Under the pieces are notes generated by a model that was not told the DNA's origin, made no database searches, and was given only the letters and a program-made list of their open reading frames with translations. Positions 20,538 through 31,772 of a DNA stretch of 64,000 bases are shown here, one piece after another (the stretch's first letter is position 1; each line of letters opens with the position of its first letter). Where the stretch lies: positions 1 to 64,000 of the forward strand of contig NZ_CP097751.1 of NCBI RefSeq assembly GCF_023585825.1, given 5' to 3'. Both the position numbers and the translations under genes were made by a program. The stretch comes from Candidatus Blochmanniella camponoti (lineage in GTDB: Bacteria > Pseudomonadota > Gammaproteobacteria > Enterobacterales > Enterobacteriaceae).

Positions 20538-21530
20538 ATGTCATTAGATCTGGTAAAGAAATTAGTTATACTAGCAAAATCAAATATAATGCAATCTAAT
20601 AATATAGATGCATTAGAAGCAACACGTATTAAATTTTTAGGTAAAAAAGGATACCTAAACCAACACATTAAAAATCTTAACGATACCCCATTAGATATCA
20701 AACCTAAATTAGGAGCAGCTATTAATCAAGCTAAAAAAGACATATACACATTATTTATTGAACGAAAAAATATTTTACAATCAAAAAATATAAAAAATAC
20801 CTTAATCACCGATACATTAGATATATCTTTACCAGGACGGTTATCGGATATAGGGACACATCATCCAATAACAAGTACCATAAAACGCATGAAGATTTTT
20901 TTTAACACTTTAGGTTTCTCCATAATACATGGTCCAGAAATTGAAGATGATTATTTTAATTTCGACGCCTTAAATATTTCTAAGTATCATCCTTCTCGAG
21001 ATGAACATGATACCTTTTGGTTTGACGAAAAACGTTTACTTCGTACGCACACTTCTGGCGTTCAAATACGTGCTATGACTAATAAAACCCCCCCAATTCG
21101 TATCATTTCTTTTGGACGAGTATATCGCAAAGACTATGATCAAAATCATACACCTATGTTTCATCAAATGGAAGGATTAATGGTAGATTCTAACGTTAAC
21201 TTTAGTTATCTAAAAAAAATATTGTATGATTTTTTATATAATTTTTTTGAAAAAGATATTACTTTACGTTTTAGACCATCTTATTTCCCATTTACAGAAC
21301 CATCGGCGGAAATAGATGTAATGAAACAAGAAACTGGAAATTGGTTAGAACTTTTAGGATGCGGTATGGTACATCCCAAAATATTACATCATGTTGATAT
21401 TGATACAGAAAAATTTTCAGGATTTGCCTTTGGAATAGGAATAGAACGATTAACGATGCTACAATACAATATTGACGATATACGAGTTTTTTTCAAAAAT
21501 GATTTACGATTTCTTGATCAATTTAAGTAA
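20538..21530 (+). CDS. pheS: Phenylalanyl-tRNA synthetase alpha subunit
   Basis: Class II catalytic subunit of the alpha2beta2 enzyme. 330 aa (E. coli 327). N-terminal coiled coil, then [34 protein letters not shown] (abbreviated: the RDxxDTFW block), [11 protein letters not shown], motif 2 [20 protein letters not shown], and motif 3 [19 protein letters not shown] lies before the ATG. No pheM-like leader peptide is visible in the 186 bp upstream, so the phenylalanine attenuation system of E. coli is probably gone. Confidence 0.97.
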   Translation: MSLDLVKKLVILAKSNIMQSNNIDALEATRIKFLGKKGYLNQHIKNLNDTPLDIKPKLGAAINQAKKDIYTLFIERKNILQSKNIKNTLITDTLDISLPGRLSDIGTHHPITSTIKRMKIFFNTLGFSIIHGPEIEDDYFNFDALNISKYHPSRDEHDTFWFDEKRLLRTHTSGVQIRAMTNKTPPIRIISFGRVYRKDYDQNHTPMFHQMEGLMVDSNVNFSYLKKILYDFLYNFFEKDITLRFRPSYFPFTEPSAEIDVMKQETGNWLELLGCGMVHPKILHHVDIDTEKFSGFAFGIGIERLTMLQYNIDDIRVFFKNDLRFLDQFK

Positions 21531-21545
21531 TATAAGGATATTTAA

Positions 21546-23939
21546 ATGAAATTTAGTGAAATGTGGATACGTGAATGGACAAATCCGCCTATTAGTAGCA
21601 TTGAATTAGCTGATCAATTAACCATGGCTGGATTTAAAGTTAATGAATTAAAACCTGTTACTAATATTTTCTATGGAGTAGTTATTGGTGAAATTGTAGA
21701 ATGCAAAATGCATCCTGATTTACATAATGTGTGGATAACAAAAGTCAATAACGGGGATAATAAATTATTAAATATTGTTTGTGATGCTTCTAATTGTCGT
21801 AAAAATATTCGAGTAGTTGTTGCCAAAATAGGAGCAATACTACCAAATGGACGTAAAATTAAATTAAAAACGATACGAGGTGAACAATCAGAAGGAATAT
21901 TATGTACTTTTTCAACACTAGGAATCATTAGTCACACAGTAGGTATAATAGAATTACCTATAAATGCGCCTATTGGAGAAAACTTTTATAACTATTTACG
22001 TCTTAATGATAATATTATTGAAATCAACATTACTCCTAATAGAGGAGATTGTCTTAGCATAATCGGAATTTCTAGAGAAATAGCAGCTATAAATCATTTA
22101 AAATTAAAAAAAATAAAAATAGAATCAATTATTCCAACAATTAATGATACTGTCCCTATTTCTATTGAAGTTCCGGATGCATGCCCGCAATATTTGGGAA
22201 GAATTTTAAAAAACATTCATATTACTTCCCCCACGCCCTTATGGATAGCAGAGAAATTACGTCGCTGCGGAATCAGTTCAGTTAACATAGTTATAGACAT
22301 TGTTAACTATGTATTACTAGAACTTGGGCATCCAATTCATGTTTTTGATTATAAAAAAATTGACGGTAACATAATACGTATACGTTTTTCCGAAATCGGA
22401 GAAATTCTGACATTATCCAATAATAATAGTTTAAAACTATTACCAAATACAATAGTCATCGCTGATTGTAAAAAACCATTATCAATTGCTGGAACAATCA
22501 CTCCAAATAAATATTCTATTTGTTCTGAAACTCGTCATATAATATTACAATCTGCTTTTTTTACTCCGTCTGTTATCGCGAGTCAATCCACATTATATCA
22601 TATGCATGATCTTCATTCCTTTCGTTATGCACGAGGAGTAGACCCAAGTATATCTAAATTAGCTTTAGATCGTGTCACCTCATTATTAATAAAAAGCTGC
22701 GGTGGTTATCCTGGTCCGATAATAAACATGACTAACAAAAGTATGTTACCAAAACCTACCAATATTATATTAAATCGAACTAAATTAAACAAAATTATTG
22801 GATTTCGTATCTTAGATTCAGAAATCACACATATTTTAAAACGGCTTGGTTTTCAAATAGAATTTTCAGACAACATCTGGAAAATACTCCCACCAACTTG
22901 GCGTTTTGATATCTCTATAGAAGAAAATTTAATAGCAGAAATAATACGTATTCATGGATATAACAATATCCCTCGTGTTTCTCTTTGCACAAACTTAATA
23001 ACAAATCGGCCCCATGCATCAACCATACCGTTATCAAGAATAAAAAATTTATTGATAGATCGTGGTTATCAAGAAATAATGACATATAGTTTCGTAAGCT
23101 ATGATATTCAAAAATTATTACACCCACAAAAAATTCCATTAATTTTAAAAAATCCAATTACGTTAGACATGTCTACTATGAGGCTGTCTTTATGGTCTGG
23201 ATTAATTAAAACAGTAATATATAATCAAAATAGACAACAAAAACAAATGAAATTATTTGAAAGCGGTATATGTTTTATTCCACAAAAAAATGCTGAAAAT
23301 CAAATAAATCAAGATTTGATGATAGCGGGTATACGATCCGGACTCAGATTTAATGAACACTGGGATCTGACAAAAGTATGTCCAGTAGATTTTTACGATA
23401 TAAAAGGAGATGTAGAAGCTTTGTTAAACATAACTAATAAGTTACATTGTATTAGATTTAAAAAATATACACATCCCGCATTACATTCCGGTCAAAGCGC
23501 AGCAATTTATTTGAAAAACATATGCATTGGATATATTGGAATGATTCATCCTACTATACAAATGAAATTAAATTTACGTTCACAGGTACTAGTCTTCGAA
23601 TTGTCGTGGAATATGATTTCTCAATTTATATTATCTAAAATTACTACCATTTCTAAATTTCCTAAAAATTTCCGTGATATTTCTATAATAGTACCAAATA
23701 AAGTGGCCTCAGAATCTGTTATTATTGAATGTAAAAAAATTGCTAACGAAGATCAATTAATTGACATCAAATTATCTGATGTTTACAGAGGTCAAAACAT
23801 TGCGAAAGGTTTTAAAAGTTTTACTATTAGATTATTTTTGCAAAGTAAAACCCATACTTTAAAAGAAGAAGAAATTTCTGATATTGTTAACAAATGTTCG
23901 ATGATTTTGAAAAAACGTTTCCATGGCACCTTGAGATGA
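21546..23939 (+). CDS. pheT: Phenylalanyl-tRNA synthetase beta subunit
   Basis: 797 aa (E. coli 795), all domains present: N-terminal tRNA-binding EMAP-like domain ([29 protein letters not shown]), B3/B4 editing domain around residues 200-400, B5 domain, the catalytic-like core ([12 protein letters not shown]), and the C-terminal ferredoxin-fold anticodon-binding domain ([24 protein letters not shown]). In contrast to thrS, its editing domain is still in frame; whether its editing pocket is intact needs alignment. It starts 15 bp after pheS. Confidence 0.97.
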   Translation: MKFSEMWIREWTNPPISSIELADQLTMAGFKVNELKPVTNIFYGVVIGEIVECKMHPDLHNVWITKVNNGDNKLLNIVCDASNCRKNIRVVVAKIGAILPNGRKIKLKTIRGEQSEGILCTFSTLGIISHTVGIIELPINAPIGENFYNYLRLNDNIIEINITPNRGDCLSIIGISREIAAINHLKLKKIKIESIIPTINDTVPISIEVPDACPQYLGRILKNIHITSPTPLWIAEKLRRCGISSVNIVIDIVNYVLLELGHPIHVFDYKKIDGNIIRIRFSEIGEILTLSNNNSLKLLPNTIVIADCKKPLSIAGTITPNKYSICSETRHIILQSAFFTPSVIASQSTLYHMHDLHSFRYARGVDPSISKLALDRVTSLLIKSCGGYPGPIINMTNKSMLPKPTNIILNRTKLNKIIGFRILDSEITHILKRLGFQIEFSDNIWKILPPTWRFDISIEENLIAEIIRIHGYNNIPRVSLCTNLITNRPHASTIPLSRIKNLLIDRGYQEIMTYSFVSYDIQKLLHPQKIPLILKNPITLDMSTMRLSLWSGLIKTVIYNQNRQQKQMKLFESGICFIPQKNAENQINQDLMIAGIRSGLRFNEHWDLTKVCPVDFYDIKGDVEALLNITNKLHCIRFKKYTHPALHSGQSAAIYLKNICIGYIGMIHPTIQMKLNLRSQVLVFELSWNMISQFILSKITTISKFPKNFRDISIIVPNKVASESVIIECKKIANEDQLIDIKLSDVYRGQNIAKGFKSFTIRLFLQSKTHTLKEEEISDIVNKCSMILKKRFHGTLR

Positions 23940-24524
23940 TAATACTCGTATTGTTATTATTATCATGTTTAAACCCTATTTTTCATATTATTCTAAAAAG
24001 AATGATCAATAAATGAATGTAGATAAATGTATTATCTATGTATACATGCCCTTTAATTCTTTTAATCGTTTAATCTTTCAAAAATATAAAACTCATGCAC
24101 TCCATATAGTAAGCATACATATGGATATGGAGAATAAATACTATATATAATTATATAACAATTAATTATTTAAAAAATAAAAATACCCATCTCTTGTTTT
24201 AAAATTCATTGAATAAAATTTCAAACTTATCTAAAGATAAAATGTTTAGCGATTTTACATATACAATATGATATCTCTATCACAATGAGAAATGAAAATA
24301 TATTATTGCAATAATATATAAAATAATGATGAAAGCTATATTCTCTGCCATCAATTAAGCTATTTGTACTGATTATATATAATTAAAAAACATATATAAA
24401 AATTTGTTTATAATACCGATAATTTAATAAAAAATAATTAAAAAATGATTATTATTAGTGATAATATAATTGTATCTTACATATAAGATTTGGCTTAAAT
24501 ATTAAATATCGACAAGGAGGAGCT
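23940..24524. other. 585-bp spacer between pheT and lplA
   Basis: E. coli has ihfA after pheT; no remnant is readable here. A short dyad (arms 23936-23944 and 23958-23966) overlaps the pheT stop and is only a weak terminator candidate. The ribosome-binding site of lplA (AAGGAGGAG) lies at the end. Confidence 0.5.
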
Positions 24525-25541
24525 ATGTGTTCTTTGCGGTTATTATTATCTGATTCTTACGATCCCTGGTTTAATTTGTCACTTGAAGAATATATTTTTA
24601 AAAATATACCTAAAAAGCAATCTATACTATTTTTATGGAGAAATCAAAATACAGTAGTTATAGGACGCGCTCAAAATGCATGGAAAGAATGTAATACTCG
24701 CCGTATGGAACGAGATGAAATTAAATTAGCTAGAAGAAATAGCGGAGGCGGCGCTGTGTTTCATGATTTAGGCAATACTTGTTTTACTTTTATTTCTACT
24801 CAAGAGCATTATGATAAGAGCGTATCCTCTAATATAGTTTTGAATGGATTGAGTTATATTGGGATTAAGGCTATCATTTCTGGACGAAATGACATTGTCA
24901 TACGTACAGAAAATGGAGAACGTAAAATTAGTGGATCTGCATATCGTGAAACATCTGGACGTAAATTTCATCACGGCACATTACTTGTACACGTTGATAT
25001 TGATAAACTTGCTTATTATCTTAATCCAGATTTTAAAAAACTAGAGACTAAAGGGATTACCTCTATTCGATCAAGAGTTGCTAATTTAAATGAATTAAAA
25101 CCTGGTATTAATCATCAAGAAGTATGTCTAGGATTAACAGAAGCATTTTTCCAACATTATGGAATGAGAGTAAAACCAGAAATATTATCTATGGATAATT
25201 TCTGTAAAATTCCAGAATTTTTTAAACAATTCAACAAACAACGTGACTGGAACTGGAATTTTGGCAGCGCTCCTGCATTTACACATCAATTGGATACCCG
25301 TTTTGATTGGGGCAGTGTAACGTTACATTGCGACATAGAGCGTGGAATCATTCGTCATAGTCACATTTTTACTGACAGTTTAGACCCAGATCCTTTAGAA
25401 ATATTAGCAACAAAATTAGTAGGTATCCCCTATAACAATAAAAGCATCCTATGTTGCTGCAAAGAATGGATGCAAAGCTGGCCTCAATACAAAAAAGAAT
25501 TATCAGAGCTTTCTAATTGGTTAATCAAAACAATATCCTAA
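24525..25541 (+). CDS. lplA: Lipoate-protein ligase A
   Basis: Activates free lipoate with ATP and attaches it to E2 and H proteins. 338 aa, the E. coli length. Motifs: SYDPWFNLSLEEY, LWRNQNTVVIGRAQN, the lipoate-binding RRNSGGGAVFHDLGN, the catalytic lysine region RKISGSAYRE, and HHGTLLVHVD. A very strong AAGGAGG precedes the ATG by six bases. It precedes the suf operon on the same strand but 486 bp away, so it is probably a separate unit. The gene suggests use of host lipoate or lipoate recycling. Confidence 0.97.
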   Translation: MCSLRLLLSDSYDPWFNLSLEEYIFKNIPKKQSILFLWRNQNTVVIGRAQNAWKECNTRRMERDEIKLARRNSGGGAVFHDLGNTCFTFISTQEHYDKSVSSNIVLNGLSYIGIKAIISGRNDIVIRTENGERKISGSAYRETSGRKFHHGTLLVHVDIDKLAYYLNPDFKKLETKGITSIRSRVANLNELKPGINHQEVCLGLTEAFFQHYGMRVKPEILSMDNFCKIPEFFKQFNKQRDWNWNFGSAPAFTHQLDTRFDWGSVTLHCDIERGIIRHSHIFTDSLDPDPLEILATKLVGIPYNNKSILCCCKEWMQSWPQYKKELSELSNWLIKTIS

Positions 25542-26027
25542 TCCACTGTTGATTTTTACTGGGCTCTAATTTTCATTAATTTTTGAGATTTTTAACATAA
25601 TTGCATACATGTAAATTGTACATATTGATTATAAGCAAATTCATATGAAATATTTTCGATTAATTTTTAAAAAACAAATCAATTATATGTGCTTTTATAA
25701 TATGCTATAATGATAGGAATCTCCAAGTGAGTTACATTTTACCATTTAAAATAAGAAAATCAATTTTAGAAGAATACCATAAAAACCTGTCTTTAATGCG
25801 CTGTTATTAAAATAAGATACTACACTAAATTTCAATAAGTATTATATATGTATGCAAATTTATAAAAATTAATATATGATGATAAATTATAATTTCTCAC
25901 ATAATTAGATATGTAGAATCATATCCTTGCATACACATCTTTATACTGTTATAAATATTTATACAATCAAAACGATTGAGCATTTACTATGGTAAAATGC
26001 TGCATAATAAATTTAAAGGAATTTATC
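25542..26027. other. 486-bp spacer upstream of the suf operon
   Basis: Expected to hold the suf promoter. A TATAAT stands at about 25706-25711, but no good -35 accompanies it and it would leave a leader of about 300 bases. No IscR-, Fur- or OxyR-like site is recognisable by eye. Confidence 0.4.
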
Positions 26028-26408
26028 ATGAAAAATGATATCAAAAAAAATATACACTGCATATCCAAAAAAAATGTTTCTTGGAATGGCCTAACACTAA
26101 CTGATGCGGCAGCGCAACAAATTCTTCGCTTAAAAAATAAAGATCCTAATATGTTAGGATTGAAAGTAACCATAAAAAAATCAGGATGCGCAGGATTTAC
26201 ATATCTCATGGATAAAGTTATATCATTAAATGATAATAGCCTAATGTATGAACATAACGGCGCTAAATTATTCGTGCCATTGTATGCCATGCCATTTGTT
26301 GATGGAACCGAATTAGATTATGTACGAGAAGGATTAAATCATATGTTTAAATTTAATAATCCTCAGGCTCAACATTCCTGTGGGTGCGGTGAAAGTTTTA
26401 GCATTTAA
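26028..26408 (+). CDS. sufA: Fe-S assembly A-type carrier SufA
   Basis: Carries Fe-S clusters from the SufBCD scaffold to apoproteins. The three conserved cysteines are present in SGCAGF and SCGCGES. The ATG at 26028 has AAAGGA eight bases upstream and is preferred over 25989; it gives 126 aa (E. coli 122). Matches include WNGLTLTDAAA, GAKLFVPLYAMPFVDGTE and YVREGLNHMFKFNNPQAQ. First gene of the complete sufABCDSE set. Confidence 0.96.
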   Translation: MKNDIKKNIHCISKKNVSWNGLTLTDAAAQQILRLKNKDPNMLGLKVTIKKSGCAGFTYLMDKVISLNDNSLMYEHNGAKLFVPLYAMPFVDGTELDYVREGLNHMFKFNNPQAQHSCGCGESFSI

Positions 26409-26422
26409 AAACAGGTATTATT

Positions 26423-27919
26423 ATGATACGCAATAACTCTAACATATATGATGTCAATAGAAATTTATCTAAAAATAACGATTCGTATTATAAGGAAGGT
26501 TTTTTTACTAAATTAAATAATGAAGAGCTCAAACAAGGTATTAATGAAGATATAATATATGCTATTTCAAAAAAAAGATTAGAACCAAAATGGATGCTAG
26601 AATTTAGGCTGGCAGGTTATAATGCTTGGTGTAATATGAAAGAACCGCATTGGTTAAAAGGAAGCTATCAAACACTCAACTATAATTCCTACAGCTATTT
26701 TTCTGCTCCAGCATGTACAACTACACAAAAAACCCACAAAGTACAAAAAAATACAAACACTCTTTTAAATAAATCAAAATACTTAACCACAGAAGTAGAA
26801 AAAACCTTTAACAAATTAGGTATCCCGGTGCATGAAAAAGGAAACGTAGCGGTTGATGCTATATTTGACTCAGTTTCTGTATCTACTACATTTCGTAATA
26901 CCTTACTAAAAAAAGGTATCATTTTTTGTTCATTTCACGATGCTATTCGAGATTACCCAGATTTGGTACGCCAATATTTAGGAACTGTAGTATCTTTTAA
27001 AGATAATTTTTTTGCCGCACTTAATGCTGCAGTTGTATCTGATGGTACATTTGTATACATTCCTAAAAATGTACGCTGTCCTATGGAATTATCAACTTAC
27101 TTTCGCATGAATTCTAAAAAAACTGGACAATTTGAACGTACTATTTTAATTGCAGATGCAGGTAGTTATGTAAGCTATATTGAAGGATGTTCAGCTCCAA
27201 TACACAATAATTATCAACTTCACGCAGCAGTTGTGGAAGTTATCGTACTAAAAGATGCTCAAGTAAAATATTCAACGGTACAAAATTGGTTTTCTGGCAA
27301 TCAAAATTCTCAAGGTGGCATTTTAAACTTCGTTACTAAACGAGCACTATGTTCTGGAGAAAATGCTAAAATGTCGTGGACTCAATCTGAATCTGGTTCT
27401 GCTATTACTTGGAAGTATCCTAGTGTAATTTTAAAAGGAAAAAACTCTATTGGAGAGTTTTTTTCAGTGGCTGTTACCAATGGTACACAACAAGCAGATA
27501 CTGGAACAAAAATGATTCATATAGGAGAAAATACACGTTCAACCATTATTTCAAAAGGAATTGCTCTTGGAAACAGCCAAAATACTTATCGAGGATTAGT
27601 TAAAATTACGAAAACTGCTTCAAATTCGCGCAATTTTACACAGTGTGATTCTATGTTGATAGGTAACAAATGTAGTTCTCATACTTTTCCTGTCATTGAA
27701 TCACATAACAATCATTCACAGTTAGAACATGAAGCTACAACTTCACGTATCAGCGATAATCAACTGTTTTATTGTCGGCAACGCGGAATTAATGAAGATG
27801 ATGCTATTTCTATGATTGTAAATGGATTTTGCAAGGATATATTTTCTAAATTACCCTTAGAATTTTCTGTAGAAGCTCAAAAATTACTAGAGATTACTTT
27901 AGAACACAGCGTTGGATAA
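26423..27919 (+). CDS. sufB: Fe-S scaffold complex subunit SufB
   Basis: Main scaffold subunit of SufBCD. 498 aa (E. coli 495). Strong matches: PEWMLEFRL-type PKWMLEFRLAGY, CPMELSTYFRMN, EGCSAPIHNNYQLHAAVVE, VQNWFSGNQ, and the C-terminal RGINEDDAISMIVNGFC. The conserved Cys of RQRGI-adjacent FYCRQRG is seen (YCRQRGIN). It starts 14 bp after sufA. The N-terminal ~50 residues are less conserved. Confidence 0.97.
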   Translation: MIRNNSNIYDVNRNLSKNNDSYYKEGFFTKLNNEELKQGINEDIIYAISKKRLEPKWMLEFRLAGYNAWCNMKEPHWLKGSYQTLNYNSYSYFSAPACTTTQKTHKVQKNTNTLLNKSKYLTTEVEKTFNKLGIPVHEKGNVAVDAIFDSVSVSTTFRNTLLKKGIIFCSFHDAIRDYPDLVRQYLGTVVSFKDNFFAALNAAVVSDGTFVYIPKNVRCPMELSTYFRMNSKKTGQFERTILIADAGSYVSYIEGCSAPIHNNYQLHAAVVEVIVLKDAQVKYSTVQNWFSGNQNSQGGILNFVTKRALCSGENAKMSWTQSESGSAITWKYPSVILKGKNSIGEFFSVAVTNGTQQADTGTKMIHIGENTRSTIISKGIALGNSQNTYRGLVKITKTASNSRNFTQCDSMLIGNKCSSHTFPVIESHNNHSQLEHEATTSRISDNQLFYCRQRGINEDDAISMIVNGFCKDIFSKLPLEFSVEAQKLLEITLEHSVG

Positions 27920-27972
27920 AATTTATAATGTAAGTACCTGCAGTAATCATAGCATTAAAAACAGGAGAAGTC

Positions 27973-28716
27973 ATGATGCTATTAATAAAAAATTTGAATG
28001 TAAGCGTAAAAAATGTATCTATTCTGAAAAAATTAAATTTAGAAATTAATCCCGGTGAAATACATATCATCATGGGACCTAACGGATCGGGAAAAAGTAC
28101 ATTATCTGCTACATTATCTGGTCAACAGGATTATGCTGTTACTAATGGAGAAATATTATTTAAAAATAAAAATTTATTACTCCTGAAGCCAGAAGAACGT
28201 GCGGGGGAAGGCATTTTTGTAGCATTTCAGCATCCAGTAGATATTCCAGGAATCAGTAATCAATCATTTTTACACCACGCTGTTAATGCCATACGTAAAT
28301 ATAGACACCAACCTCTTATGGATCGGTTTGATTTTATCCAACTCGTTCAAAAAAATATGGCATTATTAAAAATGCCTAATGACCTTTTGACTCGATCAGT
28401 AAACGTTGGATTTTCTGGAGGAGAAAAAAAACGTAATGATATTCTTCAAATGATGATGTTAGAACCATTATTATGTATTCTTGATGAAACAGATTCTGGT
28501 TTAGATATTGACGCAATAAAAATTGTTTATAATGGTCTTAATATATTAAGCGATAAAATACGTTCATTTGTGATTATCACGCATTATCAAAGAATTTTAG
28601 AGTATATTAAACCGGATTATGTTCATGTGCTACATAAAGGTCATATTGTAAAATCTGGTGATATCTCTTTAGTCAAAAAGCTTGAGGAAAAAGGCTATGG
28701 TTGGTTGGCTGGATAA
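27973..28716 (+). CDS. sufC: Fe-S assembly ATPase SufC
   Basis: ABC-type cytosolic ATPase that drives conformational change of SufB-SufD. 247 aa. Walker A GPNGSGKST, signature VGFSGGEKKRNDI, Walker B CILDETDSGLD, and the switch His in VIITHYQRIL. AGGAG lies before the start; Met1 or Met2 may be used. The 3' end overlaps sufD by 20 bases. Confidence 0.97.
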   Translation: MMLLIKNLNVSVKNVSILKKLNLEINPGEIHIIMGPNGSGKSTLSATLSGQQDYAVTNGEILFKNKNLLLLKPEERAGEGIFVAFQHPVDIPGISNQSFLHHAVNAIRKYRHQPLMDRFDFIQLVQKNMALLKMPNDLLTRSVNVGFSGGEKKRNDILQMMMLEPLLCILDETDSGLDIDAIKIVYNGLNILSDKIRSFVIITHYQRILEYIKPDYVHVLHKGHIVKSGDISLVKKLEEKGYGWLAG

Positions 28717-29986
28717 TAAAAATCGAGTATTAAACGAATGGTACGGATTATTTAAACAAAAAAATAATATTAATTCAAATTTGGCGCATAAATATTGGGA
28801 ACGCGTTAAAACACTTGGATTACCAAATATTAAAAAAGATAATTGGAAACATACTGCATTTGAAGAATTTTTAACATACAATTTTGAATTTTCTAAAAAT
28901 TTTGAATTAAATACTCCGCAATATGAAAAATTAAGTTTTCCAATAAATGCTTATCGCTTAACATTTATTAACGGTATATTTTCACCTGAATTAAGTGATA
29001 AAAATATCGATCCATGGATCCTCAAAATCAATCGTGATCCCAATCGTCATGACATGACTAATCCCATTCAACCAGACATGTTTTTATATTTAACTGAATG
29101 CTTAAGTGATGCCACAATACACATAAATTTACCTACGAAAAAAATCACAAAAAAACCATTATATTTACTATATATTAATGGAGGATCTAACGTAAAAAAT
29201 AAATTAGTTACATCTCATTATCATCATCATCTTCAAATCGGGCACGACTCTAACACATGCGTCATAGAACATTTCATTAGTATAAATAACAACGGACATT
29301 TCAGTGGCGCGCGCATGTCTATGACAACAGGAAACCGATCTAAATTAGATCACGTTAAATTAATATTTGAGAACAATGCAAGTTATCATATAGCACATAA
29401 TGATATTAATGTAGGACAATCTTCAAATGTAAACAGTAGTATCTTTGTTATTCTTGGTCCTAAATTTACATCCCATCGAACCAGCGCTCAAATCAATCAC
29501 TCAGGATCATCTTTATCATTACAGAGTTTACTTTTTCTATCAGAACAAGATATTGGGAACATATGCACTTATTTAGAACACAATAATCGAGAATACGCAT
29601 CAAGCAGGCAATTACATAAAATAATAGCATGTAATTACAGTACCGGTGTGTTTAATGGACTAATAAAAGTAAATCCAGATTCTATAAAAACTGATGGAAT
29701 AATGATAAACAATAATTTGTTGTTGAACAAAGATGCAATTATTCATAGTATACCTAAACTTGAAATTTACTCAGACGATGTAAAATGTAGTCATGGAGCA
29801 ACAATAGGCCACCTTGATACCAATCAGCTATTTTATCTAAGTACACGCGGTATTCCAAAAAAAGATGCTTTAAAAATGCTTATTTATGCTTTTGCTATTG
29901 AAATTATAGGATCACTTGAAAATGCTATGTTACAGGATCTTGTATTGACAAGAATCAATAAAGCTTTAGCAAGGATCATAATATGA
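28697..29986 (+). CDS. sufD: Fe-S assembly protein SufD
   Basis: Partner of SufB in the scaffold. About 429 aa (E. coli 423). Typical blocks: DNWKHTAFE, HHLQIG, CVIEHFISIN, LEHNNREYASSRQLHK, the DDVKCSHGATIG motif with the conserved Cys and His, and RGIPKKDALKMLIYAFA. ATG 28697 aligns with the E. coli start and has GAGG upstream inside sufC; a TTG five codons earlier is less likely. The stop overlaps the sufS start (ATGA). Confidence 0.96.
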   Translation: MVGWLDNKNRVLNEWYGLFKQKNNINSNLAHKYWERVKTLGLPNIKKDNWKHTAFEEFLTYNFEFSKNFELNTPQYEKLSFPINAYRLTFINGIFSPELSDKNIDPWILKINRDPNRHDMTNPIQPDMFLYLTECLSDATIHINLPTKKITKKPLYLLYINGGSNVKNKLVTSHYHHHLQIGHDSNTCVIEHFISINNNGHFSGARMSMTTGNRSKLDHVKLIFENNASYHIAHNDINVGQSSNVNSSIFVILGPKFTSHRTSAQINHSGSSLSLQSLLFLSEQDIGNICTYLEHNNREYASSRQLHKIIACNYSTGVFNGLIKVNPDSIKTDGIMINNNLLLNKDAIIHSIPKLEIYSDDVKCSHGATIGHLDTNQLFYLSTRGIPKKDALKMLIYAFAIEIIGSLENAMLQDLVLTRINKALARIII

Positions 29987-31209
29987 TAATTTATCCTATA
30001 GAAAAAATTAGATCAGATTTTCCTATATTAAACCGAATGATAAATAAATACCCTCTTACTTATCTTGATAGCGCCGCATCTGCTCAAAAACCTAATATTG
30101 TCATAGACTCACAAACTCATTACTATCGTAATGAATATGCTGCCGTGCATCGAGGTATTCACACGTTGAGTACTGAATCAACTAATCAAATGGAAACAGT
30201 ACGCTTACGTATAGCCAATTTTATCAACGCATCTAAAGAAGAAATTGTTTTTGTCAAAAGTACTACTGAAGCTATTAACCTAATTGCCAACAGTTGGGGA
30301 CACAATTTTGTAAATTATGGGGATAATATTATTATTAGCGAAATGGAACACCACGCCAATATTATTCCATGGCAAGTATTATCAAAACATAAGAACATTG
30401 TACTACATTATATACCATTAACTCCTAACGGTACATTAGATATATCTAGATTATCCGAACTTATAGATAATCGTACTCGACTCTTATCGATATCACATAT
30501 CTCTAATGTTTTAGGAACAATTAATCCATTAACAGAAATAATTAGTATAGCACGAAAAAAAAGTGATACTCTAATTTTAATAGATGGCGCGCAAGGAATT
30601 GTACATCAATTAGTAGACGTACAAAAATTAGATTGCGATTTTTATGTATTTTCTGGGCATAAAATATACGGACCTTCTGGTATTGGCATTATGTATGGAA
30701 AAAAAGAATTACTTCAAAAAATGCCCCCATGGATAGTAGGAGGCGGAATAGTAAGAAATGTAAGTTTAATTCAAGATACAACATTTATAGATTCTCCTTT
30801 GAAATTTGAGTCAGGATCTCCTAATATTAGTGGTATCATAGGATTAGGCAATGCTATTGAATACATCAATACAATAGGTGTTGATAACATTTACAATTAC
30901 GAAGATCAATTAATGCGTTACGCTATAGATACATTAAAAAAAATTCCAAATCTAGTATTATATGGACCAAGTACACGAGTTGGTATTATTGCTTTTAATT
31001 TAGGAATACATCACTCATATGATGTTGGAATGTTATTAAATCAATATGGCGTTGCCATACGCACAGGACATCATTGCGCAATACCTATTATGAACTATTT
31101 TAAAGTACCGGGTATGTGTCGCGCATCCTTAGCTATGTATACAAACAAGGAAGATATTGATCGTTTAGCACATGGACTAATTAAAGTGCAACATTTACTG
31201 AACCAATGA
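29983..31209 (+). CDS. sufS: Cysteine desulfurase SufS
   Basis: PLP enzyme that takes sulfur from cysteine and passes it to SufE. 408 aa (E. coli 406). PLP lysine in FSGHKIYGPSGIG; the persulfide Cys in RTGHHCAIPIM; substrate Arg region CRASLAMYTNKEDID. DSAASAQKP lies near the N-terminus. Start overlaps the sufD stop, so translation is coupled. Confidence 0.97.
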   Translation: MIIYPIEKIRSDFPILNRMINKYPLTYLDSAASAQKPNIVIDSQTHYYRNEYAAVHRGIHTLSTESTNQMETVRLRIANFINASKEEIVFVKSTTEAINLIANSWGHNFVNYGDNIIISEMEHHANIIPWQVLSKHKNIVLHYIPLTPNGTLDISRLSELIDNRTRLLSISHISNVLGTINPLTEIISIARKKSDTLILIDGAQGIVHQLVDVQKLDCDFYVFSGHKIYGPSGIGIMYGKKELLQKMPPWIVGGGIVRNVSLIQDTTFIDSPLKFESGSPNISGIIGLGNAIEYINTIGVDNIYNYEDQLMRYAIDTLKKIPNLVLYGPSTRVGIIAFNLGIHHSYDVGMLLNQYGVAIRTGHHCAIPIMNYFKVPGMCRASLAMYTNKEDIDRLAHGLIKVQHLLNQ

Positions 31210-31227
31210 AAAATTACTCTAATAACG

Positions 31228-31662
31228 ATGATAAATTTTCCAACAAAAAACCAATTATTACAAAATTTCTTAAGTTGTATTAATTGGGAAGAAAAATATA
31301 TATATATAATCGATCTTGGAAAATTATTACCTGCATTCCCAGAAAATATGCGCACGCAAAAATATCTAATTTCTGGGTGCCAAAGTCAAACATGGATTGC
31401 TTTGACTACTACCTCTATTATGTCATCCCATGACAAGTCAATCAAATTATACGGATACAGCGATTCTTCTATCGTTAAAGGGATTATCACAATAATATTC
31501 AGCTTATATCAAGGATTAAGTTTACAAGAAGTCGCCAACTTGGATGTTAAACCTTTTCTAATAAATCAATTACAATTAAAACAAAACCTAAGCATGTCCC
31601 GATCTCAAGGAATACACCTGATACTAGATTCTATACAATCTCAAGCCAAATGCTCTATGTAA
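31228..31662 (+). CDS. sufE: Cysteine desulfuration protein SufE
   Basis: Accepts persulfide sulfur from SufS and delivers it to SufB. 144 aa (E. coli 138). The sulfur-accepting Cys is in SGCQSQTWI; NWEEKYIYIIDLGKLLP and SRSQGIHLI also match. It ends the suf operon. A hairpin followed by T-rich sequence stands 30 bp after the stop. Confidence 0.96.
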   Translation: MINFPTKNQLLQNFLSCINWEEKYIYIIDLGKLLPAFPENMRTQKYLISGCQSQTWIALTTTSIMSSHDKSIKLYGYSDSSIVKGIITIIFSLYQGLSLQEVANLDVKPFLINQLQLKQNLSMSRSQGIHLILDSIQSQAKCSM

Positions 31663-31691
31663 ACTATAGCCATCCCAGATGGAATCTTATG

Positions 31692-31721
31692 TATACTATC
31701 TAATTGTAATTAGATAGTATA
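31692..31721. terminator. Hairpin between sufE and lpp, bidirectional terminator
   Basis: Perfect 14-bp inverted repeat (31692-31705 and 31708-31721, two-base centre, effectively a 12-bp stem with a six-base loop). T-rich sequence follows on the plus strand (ATTAATTTTTATTTTT). It lies between convergent sufE and lpp. Confidence 0.75.
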
Positions 31722-31772
31722 TTAATTTTTATTTTTAAAGAATTATATATACTGTCTCCACATCTTTTCCCA

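Noticed and set aside
26695..26922. Antisense frame inside sufB
   Set aside because: Shadow of a conserved coding region; no similarity to known proteins.
28682..28696. Earlier TTG start for sufD inside sufC
   Set aside because: The ATG at 28697 aligns with the SufD N-terminus and has GAGG upstream.
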